This document shows, piece by piece, positions 16,576 to 24,805 of a DNA stretch of 64,000 nucleotides. This DNA is from Sarcodiotheca gaudichaudii. Taxonomy: Eukaryota; Rhodophyta; Florideophyceae; Gigartinales; Solieriaceae. Position numbers and translations under genes: made by a program. How positions within the stretch are numbered: the stretch's first letter is position 1; each line of letters starts with the position of its first letter. The stretch covers positions 124,001 to 188,000 of the forward strand of contig JAUKVZ010000002.1 of the NCBI GenBank assembly GCA_032355985.1, given 5' to 3'. The notes beneath the pieces were generated by a model that made no database searches, was not told the DNA's origin, and saw only the letters and a program-made list of their open reading frames with translations.

Positions 16576-17389
16576 CCGGGGCATCGACGGTGGCGATCAC
16601 ATGCCCGGTTGTGCCTCCGAAGAAGAGCTGGTGGAACATCGAATCCGGATAGGCGCCGATGACGACGATGGCGTGATTGGCGCGTTTGGACGCCTCTTCG
16701 ATCTGATCGCCTTCTGATTCGTGCTCGGCGCCGAAGCTGACGACCTGCGCTTTGGCGTCGATCATTTGCGCTCGTTCAAGCGAATCCTCGAGCGAAAGTT
16801 TCTTCGTCGTCACAGCGAGGATGGTGAGCGGCCATTTGCATTGTGTCGCGAGTTCGCGGCTGAACACGCAGGCGCGTTCGGACATTTCCGTGCCGTCGTA
16901 GACGGCGAGGATGCGATTGACCGGCTTGAGGCCGCAGGCGACGACCATCACCGGACAGGGCGCTGACTTGACGAGGGCTCGGGTGCTGGAGCCGAAGCCG
17001 GAGCGTTTGAACCGTCCCTTGGCGCCGAGCGCGATGAGATCGCGGGGCTCGGTGTGCTTTCGAAGCCAGTGGGACAGGCGGCCTTCTTCGATGATGGTCT
17101 TGCAAGTTCGGCCGCGGGAATCGCAGAACTTCTGAATCGAGGCAAGCTCCTGCTCGGCCCATGTGCGTTCCTCGGCCAGATCTCGCTCGGCCTGGGCGGT
17201 GTCGGCGACGAGGACGGGATTGACATCGACGCCAGCCAGCGGCTCGCCGACGATGGGCGGGGCGACGGGCTCGATGAGGTGGACGATCTCCAGACCGATA
17301 TTCGCGGATTCGGCCATGAGTTCGGAATACGCAAAGGCCTCGCGCGAGAGTTCCGATCCATCGAATGCGACGACTATCCTGTTAAGCAT
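16559..17389 (-). CDS. Tandem universal stress protein (UspA family)
   Basis: Two UspA domains in 276 residues. Domain 1 opens with LNRIVVAFDGSELSREAFAYS and ends with the nucleotide-binding pattern LGAKGRFKRSGFGSSTRALVKSAPCPVMVV (G-2x-G-9x-G-S/T type, about 120-148). Domain 2 opens NRILAVYDGTEMSERACVF and ends VVIGAYPDSMFHQLFFGGTTGHVIATVDAPVILVP-like, so domain 2 has only a weak ATP loop. Likely a cytosolic stress or dormancy factor. AAGGA five bases before the ATG at 17389 favours that start over 17425. Confidence 0.88.
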   Translation of the reverse strand: MLNRIVVAFDGSELSREAFAYSELMAESANIGLEIVHLIEPVAPPIVGEPLAGVDVNPVLVADTAQAERDLAEERTWAEQELASIQKFCDSRGRTCKTIIEEGRLSHWLRKHTEPRDLIALGAKGRFKRSGFGSSTRALVKSAPCPVMVVACGLKPVNRILAVYDGTEMSERACVFSRELATQCKWPLTILAVTTKKLSLEDSLERAQMIDAKAQVVSFGAEHESEGDQIEEASKRANHAIVVIGAYPDSMFHQLFFGGTTGHVIATVDAPVILVP

Positions 17390-17544
17390 GGCAGTCCTTT
17401 GGTCCGCCTTGAGGAACCATTCCACCGGAGTGAACGAACAATTCCGGACATCGACTTCCCATTTTACGCGTTCGGCGCGGGCAATAGGGCGCCCGCCGGT
17501 TCGTTCTTTGATCGAGGCGGACCGACTGAGGATGAGGTGATGTG

Positions 17545-19092
17545 ATGCCCGAGCGGGGTGACAAACGACCGAGCGCGGGGCTCACCCCCATCGACCCTGC
17601 GGCTTTCGGGTTCGACGAGGCTCGCGTGCTGCTGTGGCGTGCCGGGTTTGGTGGGTCGCCGAGCCAGATTCGCACGCTTGCTGACTGGGGCCCGGAGCGA
17701 GCCGTCGATCATCTGGTGAACGTGGATGAGATTCCGTACGAGCGGGATGAGTCCGGCGAGCTTGACGCCTCGATCATGCTGCCGCCCTCTGCGGCGGAGC
17801 AGGAGCGCTATCGCGAGGCGCTTCGGAATCAGAATGAAGAAGTGGTGCAGGAGTTTCGCGCACGGCGTCAGCGGGCGCAGGGGCTAGATCGGCGGCAGAT
17901 TCGCACCATGCAGCGCGCGTGGCTGGCGCGCATGATCGAAACGCCCAGGCCGCTTGAGGAGCGGATGACGCTCTTCTGGCATGGGCACTTTGCGACGAGC
18001 TATCGCACGATCGAGAACAGCTATCACATGGCGATGCAGCAGGCGATGTTCCGGCAGAACGCGCTGGGCAACTTCGGGCGCCTGCTGTTTCTGATCATTC
18101 GCGATCCGGCGATGATCGCGTATCTGGATAACGATCAATCGCGCAAGGGGCGGCCGAATGAGAATCTTGCTCGCGAGTTGATGGAGCTCTTCAGCCTTGG
18201 CGTGGGCGCGTATTCGGAGAAGGACATCAAGGAAGGCGCGCGTGCTCTGACGGGATACACCTTTGACGGCAACGAGGCGATCTTCCGGGAGCAGTGGCAC
18301 GATACGGGCGGCAAATCCATCCTCGGCGCCAGCGGCAATCTGGATGGCGATGGATTTGTTCGCGCGATCCTCGCGCAGAAAGCGTGCAGCGAGTTCATCT
18401 GCGCGAAGCTGTATGAGTATTTCGTCGCGGATCTGCCGCCGGACTGGAGCGAGGCGCCGCGGGAACAGCGGAAGTTCATCCAGCATCTTGCCGAATCCTT
18501 GCGCCGATCGAAGTACGAACTGAAGCCCGTGCTTCGCAAGCTCTTCCTGTCGCGTCATTTCTACGAGATGACGGCGATCGATCGTCAGATCAAATCGCCC
18601 GTGCAGCTCGTGGTGGGCACGGTGCGCAGTCTGGAGACGCCGACGCGAAATCTCGGCGTGCTGTGCGACGCGATGGATCGCATGGGACAGAATCTGTTCT
18701 TCCCGCCGAGCGTCAAGGGCTGGGATGGCGGGCGATCGTGGATCAACACATCCACACTCTTCGTGCGGCAAAACGTCGTGACGTATCTGCTGACGGGCAA
18801 AACGCCGAGCGGATTTGACTCGCGCGCGTCGCTGGAGACGTATGACCCGAGGCCGCTGCTGGAGGGTCTGAGCATGATGGCGCCGGGCGCCGCGAAGGAT
18901 CCCAGCGCCGTGAGCCTGTTTCTGCTGCGCGCGGTGCTGGGGCCGAATCCGGGCGGGACGCCGTGGGATGACACAGATCGCTTTGGCGCTCTGCTCGAGC
19001 TGGTGCAGTCAGGCGATGGGCGCATGACGAAAGACATGCTCGTGGGCGTGCTTACTGTGATCGGTTCGATGCCGGAATATCAACTGTGCTGA
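17545..19092 (+). CDS. DUF1800 family protein
   Basis: A 515-residue protein with the DUF1800 pattern: EARVLLWRAGFGGSPSQI near the start, then ERMTLFWHGHFATSYRTIEN, RPNENLARELMELFSLGVGAYSEKDIKEGARALTGYTFDG, and a C-terminal SVKGWDGGRSWINTSTL. No signal peptide is obvious. The gene is 15 bases upstream of a DUF1501 gene; this pairing is very common in Planctomycetota and many other environmental bacteria, but its biochemical role is not known to me. GAGG seven bases before the ATG at 17545 supports that start; GTG at 17542 is adjacent. Confidence 0.9.
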   Translation: MPERGDKRPSAGLTPIDPAAFGFDEARVLLWRAGFGGSPSQIRTLADWGPERAVDHLVNVDEIPYERDESGELDASIMLPPSAAEQERYREALRNQNEEVVQEFRARRQRAQGLDRRQIRTMQRAWLARMIETPRPLEERMTLFWHGHFATSYRTIENSYHMAMQQAMFRQNALGNFGRLLFLIIRDPAMIAYLDNDQSRKGRPNENLARELMELFSLGVGAYSEKDIKEGARALTGYTFDGNEAIFREQWHDTGGKSILGASGNLDGDGFVRAILAQKACSEFICAKLYEYFVADLPPDWSEAPREQRKFIQHLAESLRRSKYELKPVLRKLFLSRHFYEMTAIDRQIKSPVQLVVGTVRSLETPTRNLGVLCDAMDRMGQNLFFPPSVKGWDGGRSWINTSTLFVRQNVVTYLLTGKTPSGFDSRASLETYDPRPLLEGLSMMAPGAAKDPSAVSLFLLRAVLGPNPGGTPWDDTDRFGALLELVQSGDGRMTKDMLVGVLTVIGSMPEYQLC

Positions 19093-19107
19093 GACGAGGA
19101 GTTCGCC

Positions 19108-20400
19108 GTGGACCTGCATAACTCACAAGCCTATTCGCGTCGTCGCTTCATGCGGCATGGCGTCACGATGGTCTCGGCCGCGACGACGATCCCGCTGTTT
19201 CTGCAGAACACGGCAAGCGCACTTGCGCAGGGCGTCTCCATGCAGACCACATCGCAGCCCGGTGTGCCGGAGGATCGCGTGCTCGTTGTGGTGCAGCTTG
19301 GCGGGGGCAATGATGGTCTGAACACCGTCGTGCCGTATGGCATGAGCGCGTACTACAAGGCCCGACCCGCCATCGGCATCGCCGAGCGGAATGTGCTGAA
19401 GCTCAGCCGCGGCGGATCGGTTGGTCTGCATCCTTCGCTCGATGGTCTCAAGTCGTTGTATGACGACGGCATGCTCTCCATCATCCAGGGTGTCGGGTAT
19501 CCGAATCCCAATCGCTCGCACTTCACTTCGATGGATATCTGGCACACGGCGGACACATCCGGCGTGGGCGACGGCTGGATCGGGCGGTATTTCGACAACG
19601 ACTGCAATGGCACACCGGAGCCCAACGTGGGCGTGGCGATCGGACGCACGGCGCCACTGGCGATGCAGGGTCGCATCAACAAGCCCATCAGCTTTGAATC
19701 GCCGGATCAGTTCCGGTGGACGGGCGGCGATCTGCACGAAGCGTTGGAAGGGCCTTACGAGAAAGTGACGCGCTCGGGCGTGGGCGACGGCGTGGATGAA
19801 CATTCCAATGCCGCGTTTCTTATGCGCACCGCGCTTGATGCGCAGCTGGCCAGCGAATCGATTCGCAAGGCGGTCAGCGCGACGCCACTGGTGAATTATC
19901 CGAACAATGATCTGGCGCGCCAGCTTGCAATGGTCGGCGCGATGATCCGGGCGGAGCTGAACACGCGCGTGTATTACGTGACGATGGGAGGCTTCGACAC
20001 GCATGCGGGTCAGGGCGGGCCGCAGGGCAGGCATGCGCAGTTGCTGGCGCAGTATGGCTCAGCGGTGAAGGCGTTTTATGACGATCTGAAGGCGCAAGGC
20101 AATGACGGGCGCGTGCTGACGATGACGTTCAGCGAGTTCGGGCGGCGCGTGGCGCAGAATGGCAGCGGCGGCACGGATCACGGCACGGCGGCGCCGATGT
20201 TTCTCGCCGGGCCGATGGTTCGCCCGGGGCTGCTGGGGCGGCATCCATCGCTCTCGCAGTCCGCTCTGGACAATGGCGACCTGCGATTCTCGCTGGACTT
20301 CCGCTGCGTGCAGGCCGCGGTTTTGCGGGACTGGCTGGAATCGGATCCGAAGGCGGTGCTGGGCCCCGGCTTCAAGCCCGCCCGCGTGATTCAGACCTGA
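19108..20400 (+). CDS. DUF1501 family protein, Tat-exported
   Basis: The 430-residue protein begins with a twin-arginine signal (SRRRFMRHGVTMVSAATTIP) and continues with alkaline-phosphatase-superfamily-like DUF1501 blocks: VLVVVQLGGGNDGLNTVVPY, RSHFTSMDIWHTAD, YYVTMGGFDTHAGQ, VLTMTFSEFGRRVAQNGSGGTDHGTAAPMFLAG. The FDTH and TDHG motifs are typical. It starts with GTG; AGGAG six bases upstream supports this. It forms a two-gene unit with the DUF1800 gene. The partner function is unknown; export to the periplasm is inferred from the signal. Confidence 0.93.
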   Translation: MDLHNSQAYSRRRFMRHGVTMVSAATTIPLFLQNTASALAQGVSMQTTSQPGVPEDRVLVVVQLGGGNDGLNTVVPYGMSAYYKARPAIGIAERNVLKLSRGGSVGLHPSLDGLKSLYDDGMLSIIQGVGYPNPNRSHFTSMDIWHTADTSGVGDGWIGRYFDNDCNGTPEPNVGVAIGRTAPLAMQGRINKPISFESPDQFRWTGGDLHEALEGPYEKVTRSGVGDGVDEHSNAAFLMRTALDAQLASESIRKAVSATPLVNYPNNDLARQLAMVGAMIRAELNTRVYYVTMGGFDTHAGQGGPQGRHAQLLAQYGSAVKAFYDDLKAQGNDGRVLTMTFSEFGRRVAQNGSGGTDHGTAAPMFLAGPMVRPGLLGRHPSLSQSALDNGDLRFSLDFRCVQAAVLRDWLESDPKAVLGPGFKPARVIQT

Positions 20401-20429
20401 CCCCCCACTTTGGGTGAATGCTGTGGATA

Positions 20430-20458
20430 TCGACGCCAGTTCCCTGCCTCGCTATATT
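20430..20458 (+). promoter_or_regulatory. Candidate promoter of the porin gene
   Basis: TCGACG (20430-20435, 4 of 6 to the -35 consensus), 17 bases, then TATATT (20453-20458, 5 of 6 to the -10 consensus). Transcription would start near 20465, leaving a leader of about 85 bases before the ATG at 20550. It is the most AT-rich patch between the DUF1501 stop and the porin. Confidence 0.4.
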
Positions 20459-20549
20459 CCGGATATACGGATCTGTTTATTGTTGTTTGATGGGGTATCA
20501 GCGACGGCAGATCGAGTCGCCCGCGTGGCATGGTGAAGGGAATAGACCA

Positions 20550-21815
20550 ATGCGATCGACGCGAAGGTTGATGACATTGACGGCTTTGACGGCCGCGTCA
20601 GCAGGCGCGGCGCAGGCACAGGACGCGAGTTGGTCCAGCGCCAACAGCGATGAAGTGCGCGCTCTTGTCGCTGAGATGGTCGCCGACTCTGAATCGCGCT
20701 CCAGTCTGCTGCAGTCGGGATCGACTGCCGGCTACGACAACAAGTTCTTCCTGCAGTCCGCTGACGGTCAGTTTCGTCTGAACGTCTCCGGTCAGGTTCA
20801 GTTTCGATACATGGCGAACTTCCGCGATGACGACGGCGGCGCCACGGATGACTTTCAGAATGGCTTCGTCAACACGCGCACGGCTCTTCGCTTTGACGGC
20901 AAGGTGTACGAGGATTTCATCTACGGGATCCAGGGTGTTTTTGAGCGCGACGGCGGCGACTTCAATCTTGAGGACGCATACGCCGGCTACACGTTTGACA
21001 ATGGCATCATCCTCATCTGGGGTCAGTATCGCGAGCCGATCCTCTGGGAGGACGTGCTGAACGACAAGTACTCGCTTGCGATTGATCAGTCCGTCGTCAA
21101 CGCCGTGTTCAACCAGGGCTATTCGCAGGGTGTGTGGATGCACTACTCGGCGGATGACTGGCGCATGTGGTTTGGCATTGATGACGGCATTCGTTCGGCG
21201 AATACGGATCTTGGTCAGGCGAACTCGGATATCGGCGGCACGACGCGCTGGGAATGGAAGTTCGCCGGCGAGTGGTCGCAGTTTGATCAGTTTTCCTCGC
21301 CGCGCGGCAGCGAGTACGCCTGCAAGCTCGGCGGCGGCCTGCACTACGAGCTTGGGGCTGATCGCATTGGCCCGGACGGCACGGACATCGCGGCGTGGAC
21401 GGCTGATCTGATGTGCGAAGGCGATGGCTGGAATCTCTTCGCGATGGGTGTCGGCCTGTGGACGGATCCCTCGGGCGCCTCGGACTCGACGGACTGGGGT
21501 TTCATGGTGCAGGGCGGCGTCTTCGTGTCCGATCCGCTCGAGCTCTTCGCTCGCTACGACGTCGTGCTTCCGGACAGCAACCGGGTCAACGATGACGCCT
21601 TCAACACGATCGTGCTCGGCGCCAACTACTACCTGCATGGGCAGGCGGCGAAGTTTTCGTTCGACTTCTCGTACTACCCGGACGCCGTCAGCGACAACGA
21701 TCTGGTGAACAGCATCACGACGGGCCCGGGCTCAACGGGCAATCGCATCGGTCTGCTTCCTTCGGATAAGGAGGATCAGTTCACGCTTCGGGCGCAGTTC
21801 CAACTGCTGTTCTAA
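20550..21815 (+). CDS. Outer-membrane beta-barrel porin, phosphate-selective porin O/P-like
   Basis: A 421-residue protein with signal peptide (LMTLTALTAASAGAAQAQ). It then has repeated amphipathic strands with aromatic girdles (QFRLNVSGQVQFRYMANF, VFVSDPLELFARYDVVLP, NTIVLGANYYLHGQAAKFSFDFSYYPD) and the barrel end FTLRAQFQLLF, a terminal phenylalanine recognised by the BAM machinery. FVNTRTALRFDGKVYEDFIYGIQG resembles OprP/OprO-type porins. The solute is unknown. It confirms an outer membrane. The longer frame start at 20418 lacks a signal peptide at its N-terminus, so 20550 is preferred. Confidence 0.85.
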   Translation: MRSTRRLMTLTALTAASAGAAQAQDASWSSANSDEVRALVAEMVADSESRSSLLQSGSTAGYDNKFFLQSADGQFRLNVSGQVQFRYMANFRDDDGGATDDFQNGFVNTRTALRFDGKVYEDFIYGIQGVFERDGGDFNLEDAYAGYTFDNGIILIWGQYREPILWEDVLNDKYSLAIDQSVVNAVFNQGYSQGVWMHYSADDWRMWFGIDDGIRSANTDLGQANSDIGGTTRWEWKFAGEWSQFDQFSSPRGSEYACKLGGGLHYELGADRIGPDGTDIAAWTADLMCEGDGWNLFAMGVGLWTDPSGASDSTDWGFMVQGGVFVSDPLELFARYDVVLPDSNRVNDDAFNTIVLGANYYLHGQAAKFSFDFSYYPDAVSDNDLVNSITTGPGSTGNRIGLLPSDKEDQFTLRAQFQLLF

Positions 21816-21863
21816 TCGCGCGGAGCGGCGATGGCTCTCGGCCGAACCGCTCCTTCGTGCGCT

Positions 21864-22679
21864 CTATTTCCTTCCGGAACGGCTCGCCTGCCCGCGGGCC
21901 GTTCTGTTTTTCGCGCCGCCCGGTTTGTCCTCTTCCTTCTTCATGATGAAGAGATAGTTGAAGCCGCGGAGAAAGAAGTTGTCGCGTTCGGCCGCCTTGC
22001 GCCAGTTTCCCTTCTTCAGCTTGGCGTTGTGACGCACGACGGCGATGATGTCCACTGGCTTGAATCGCTGTCGGAGCAGGCTGAAGAGTTCGAAGCCGAT
22101 CGGCATGAAACTCTGGGTCGGCGGCTTCCGCTTGCGAAATGAATCACTGACATAGAGCGCCATATACCGGCGATCGCGCATGACGCGATGAATCTCGCCG
22201 ATCACCTGATCCATCGCTTCGTAGTACGCCTCACCGGCGTCATCGGCGCCGGCGTCGAGCTTGCCGATGCATGCGGGGTCGTCGGAGTAATCGATGTGCG
22301 TTGAGTATGGCGGATCGACAAAGACGAAATCGACCTTGCCATCTTCCAGCGGCAGCTTGCGCGCATCGGCTCGGAAGATGTCATCGCGGGAGGGCGCCAG
22401 GTCGTAGCCCAGCGCGCGGCGATTGAGATCGCGGGCGACATCGATGGTTGTGCCGCCGCCGCACATGGGGTCGATGACAAGATCTTTTTCGCGTGTGTAT
22501 CGCTGGAGCAGCTGCCAGATGATCCAACTGGGCGTGGCGCCGATGTAGTTCTTGTCGCCCTGGATCGAGTCGCCGTAGTGCTGGCTGGGGTATTCCCAGA
22601 GCGTGGTCGTGAAGAGCGTCAGCGGCGGCTTTCGGAATGGTTCGCGCTTGTGATCCTGTCGGCGCGTGCGGCCTGTCAT
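21864..22679 (-). CDS. Orphan DNA methyltransferase (N4-cytosine/N6-adenine type)
   Basis: A 271-residue amino-methyltransferase. Motif I, DPMCGGGTTID, is at about residues 70-80 (AdoMet binding); the catalytic motif IV, DPPYSTHIDYSDD, is at about 122-134. The order I before IV puts it outside the beta class. The N-terminal LWEYPSQHYGDSIQGDKNYIG block also occurs in small solitary methylases. The C-terminal tail is basic (KNRTARGQASRSGRK). No restriction gene is nearby. It overlaps the nrnA-like gene by 4 bases and so belongs to the ribF-nrnA transcript, which is an odd place for a methylase. An RNA or other substrate is less likely but cannot be excluded. Confidence 0.82.
   Translation of the reverse strand: MTGRTRRQDHKREPFRKPPLTLFTTTLWEYPSQHYGDSIQGDKNYIGATPSWIIWQLLQRYTREKDLVIDPMCGGGTTIDVARDLNRRALGYDLAPSRDDIFRADARKLPLEDGKVDFVFVDPPYSTHIDYSDDPACIGKLDAGADDAGEAYYEAMDQVIGEIHRVMRDRRYMALYVSDSFRKRKPPTQSFMPIGFELFSLLRQRFKPVDIIAVVRHNAKLKKGNWRKAAERDNFFLRGFNYLFIMKKEEDKPGGAKNRTARGQASRSGRK
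21877..21911 (+). terminator. Intrinsic terminator after the porin gene
   Basis: GAACGGC (21877-21883) pairs with GCCGTTC (21898-21904), followed by TGTTTTT. The stem is seven bases and lies 62 bases beyond the porin stop, inside the 3' end of the convergent methyltransferase gene. A GGAGCGG/CCGCTCC pair at about 21821-21853 precedes it. Confidence 0.5.
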
Positions 22680-23770
22680 GCGAACCTTGCCTGCAGGGCC
22701 TCGATGACGCGCTGCACAGCCTCTTCGATGGGCGCCTTGATCTTGCAGCCTGCGGCCTGGGCGTGGCCGCCACCGCCGAGCGTCTTGGCGACCTCGTTGA
22801 CATCCACGAACACTTCATTGCATTCGACCTTGGGCTTGCTGCGCAGGCTGACCTTGCAGACGCCATCGGCGAGTTCGGTGACGACGGCGCTGACGCGGAC
22901 TGTTCCGATGTTCATGGGAAGATCGTTCATGCCGCCCATATCGTCGAGGGAGCCGTGGCAGAGGCGCAGATCCTCCTGCGTCAGCGTGAGCACGGCGATG
23001 CGATCATCTTCGAGCAGCTGCATGGAGTTGACGGCTCGTCCGATGAGGCGAATGCGCGAGGGATTATCCGATTGCTCGACGCGTTCGTACACGCTCTTGT
23101 GATCGACGCCGGCGTCCAGAAGTTGCGCCGCCAGGTGAAGCACTGCGGGCGAGACATTTGAATGTCTGAACCAGCCGGTGTCCGTCGCCACGCCCAGGTA
23201 GAGCGCTTCGGCGACTTGAACGGGCAGCTCGCTCGGATTGGAAAGCCCGAGCAGATCGAGGCAGAGCGGCGCGATGGTCTGGCATGTGGCCGCGGCGGCG
23301 CTGTCGATCACGCGCGTCTGCGCGACGGCCGGATCACCATGAAGATGATGATCGATGAGCACGATGCGTTCTGAAAGAGGCTCGATCCATGCTTTGACCT
23401 CGGCAAGCTGTGACCAGGAGCCTGTGTCGAGCACGACGATGACATCGGCATCAGCGCAGGATTTCGGCGCTTCGGTGAGCATACCGACGCGCATTGTTTT
23501 CGTTTTGCCGACGATGGAATCGAATCGATGGGACCACGGGCCTGCGTAGACGGGGGTGGCTTTGACGCCGTGTGTTTCGAGACATCGCGCGATGGCCAGC
23601 GTGGCGCCGATGGCGTCTCCATCAGGGCGGGCATGGGTAAGCAGGACGACGCGCCGGGCGGCGCGCAGTTTTTCGGCGATCGCTTCGAGGGAGGAGTTGG
23701 TGACCCAGGTCATGGAGTCTTCATCGGCTCGGATGGCCTCGGATTCCTCTGTTGTTGTGAGCTTGCTCAT
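22676..23770 (-). CDS. nrnA: DHH/DHHA1 phosphoesterase, NrnA-like
   Basis: NrnA-type enzymes degrade nano-RNA, pAp or cyclic dinucleotide products. The 364-residue protein has the DHH domain motifs VVLLTHARPDGDAIGATLA (about 38-56), VIVVLDTGSW (about 110), VLIDHHLHGDPA (about 136, the DHH triad) and ATDTGWFRHSN. The DHHA1 domain ends with VNEVAKTLGGGGHAQAAGCKI (GGGH motif). Start at 23770 overlaps the ribF stop by 4 bases and its own stop overlaps the methyltransferase start by 4. Substrate preference cannot be read from the sequence. Confidence 0.9.
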   Translation of the reverse strand: MSKLTTTEESEAIRADEDSMTWVTNSSLEAIAEKLRAARRVVLLTHARPDGDAIGATLAIARCLETHGVKATPVYAGPWSHRFDSIVGKTKTMRVGMLTEAPKSCADADVIVVLDTGSWSQLAEVKAWIEPLSERIVLIDHHLHGDPAVAQTRVIDSAAAATCQTIAPLCLDLLGLSNPSELPVQVAEALYLGVATDTGWFRHSNVSPAVLHLAAQLLDAGVDHKSVYERVEQSDNPSRIRLIGRAVNSMQLLEDDRIAVLTLTQEDLRLCHGSLDDMGGMNDLPMNIGTVRVSAVVTELADGVCKVSLRSKPKVECNEVFVDVNEVAKTLGGGGHAQAAGCKIKAPIEEAVQRVIEALQARFA

Positions 23771-24723
23771 CGAAGAGGGGCTCCTGTGGCGGCCGCGGCC
23801 ATGCCGACGCCGAGTGTGTCAGCGATTGTGACAGCCTGCTCGACATCGAGATCGATCTGCCGAACGAGTGATGTGATGGATCCGTATCTGGCTTGATCGC
23901 GCAGCCAGCGATGGAATCGAAGGCGAAGGGGCCAGCCGTATTCCTCGCCGCCTTCGGCGACGGGGCCATCCCAGCATGGGATGTAGGCTTCGACGGTGCG
24001 GGCGTGCTCGCCGAATGTGGGTTTGACGCCCACGCTGATGGCGGCGGGGTATGTGCGGCCATCGGGAAGGACGGCGCTTCCGGCGTAGATGCCGTCGGCG
24101 GGCGCGAGCATGCGCGTGTCGAGATTGGCGGTGGGGAAACCTATTTCGCGGCCACGGCGATCGCCCTGCACGACGGCGCCTTCGAGTTCATAGGGACGAT
24201 CGAGAATGATCGCGGCGTCTTCGATGCGTCCCTTGCTGATGAGCCAGCGCGCGACGGAGCTGGAGGCGATGACGACGGATTGATCGGAGAGTGTGACTTC
24301 GATCGGTTCGATGACGTCGACCTCGAAGCCGAACTCTTTTCCGAGCGTGGCAAGCAGTTCGACATCGCCCTTGCGTTCTTTGCCGAATCGAAAGTCGGCG
24401 CCTTCGACGATGAGCGCGGGATTGTGTTCCTGTACGACGTTCTGCACGAACTCGCGCGGGGTCTGGGCGAGGAACTCCTCGCTGGGCGCGAGTCGGCGAA
24501 CATCATCGGCGCCGGCGGCCTTGAGCCAGTCGACGCGGCTCTGATATCGGGAAATCGGCTCCGGGGCGGCCTTGGGGCGCACGCGCGTCAGTGGATGCGG
24601 ATCGAAGGCCAGCGCGATGATCGGTTTGCCTTCGGCGCGAGCATGCGCGCGGGCGATCAAGGCTTTATGGCCGACGTGGACGCCGTCGAAGTTGCCGATT
24701 GTGATGACGGACTGAGGAGGCAT
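23767..24723 (-). CDS. ribF: Bifunctional riboflavin kinase/FAD synthetase RibF
   Basis: RibF converts riboflavin to FMN and FMN to FAD. The 318-residue protein has the nucleotidyltransferase domain first: SVITIGNFDGVHVGHKALI (GNFDGVHxGH, about 5-23), FDPHPLTRVRP (about 40) and IVEGADFRFGKERKGD (about 100). The kinase domain follows with GREIGFPTANLDTRMLAPADGIYAG (PTAN motif) and VEAYIPCW...LRLRFHRWLRDQARYGSITSL-type end. Start 24723 is the first residue before the conserved opening; the reading frame runs much further upstream but only over the divergent mqnB gene. Confidence 0.94.
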   Translation of the reverse strand: MPPQSVITIGNFDGVHVGHKALIARAHARAEGKPIIALAFDPHPLTRVRPKAAPEPISRYQSRVDWLKAAGADDVRRLAPSEEFLAQTPREFVQNVVQEHNPALIVEGADFRFGKERKGDVELLATLGKEFGFEVDVIEPIEVTLSDQSVVIASSSVARWLISKGRIEDAAIILDRPYELEGAVVQGDRRGREIGFPTANLDTRMLAPADGIYAGSAVLPDGRTYPAAISVGVKPTFGEHARTVEAYIPCWDGPVAEGGEEYGWPLRLRFHRWLRDQARYGSITSLVRQIDLDVEQAVTIADTLGVGMAAAATGAPLR

Positions 24724-24793
24724 GAACGCGAACCATAGGCGATCGGGGCGCGGCTCACCAGAACGCATCGGGGCGCGGGGGCTCGTGGACCGG

Positions 24794-24799
24794 TACAGT
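24794..24799 (+). promoter_or_regulatory. TANNNT -10 box for a leaderless mqnB transcript
   Basis: TACAGT ends exactly six bases before the ATG at 24806. If transcription starts at the A of that ATG, the hexamer lies at -12 to -7. There is no ribosome binding site before the ATG, as expected for a leaderless mRNA. No -35 box is evident. Confidence 0.45.
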
Positions 24800-24805
24800 C
24801 GTCGC

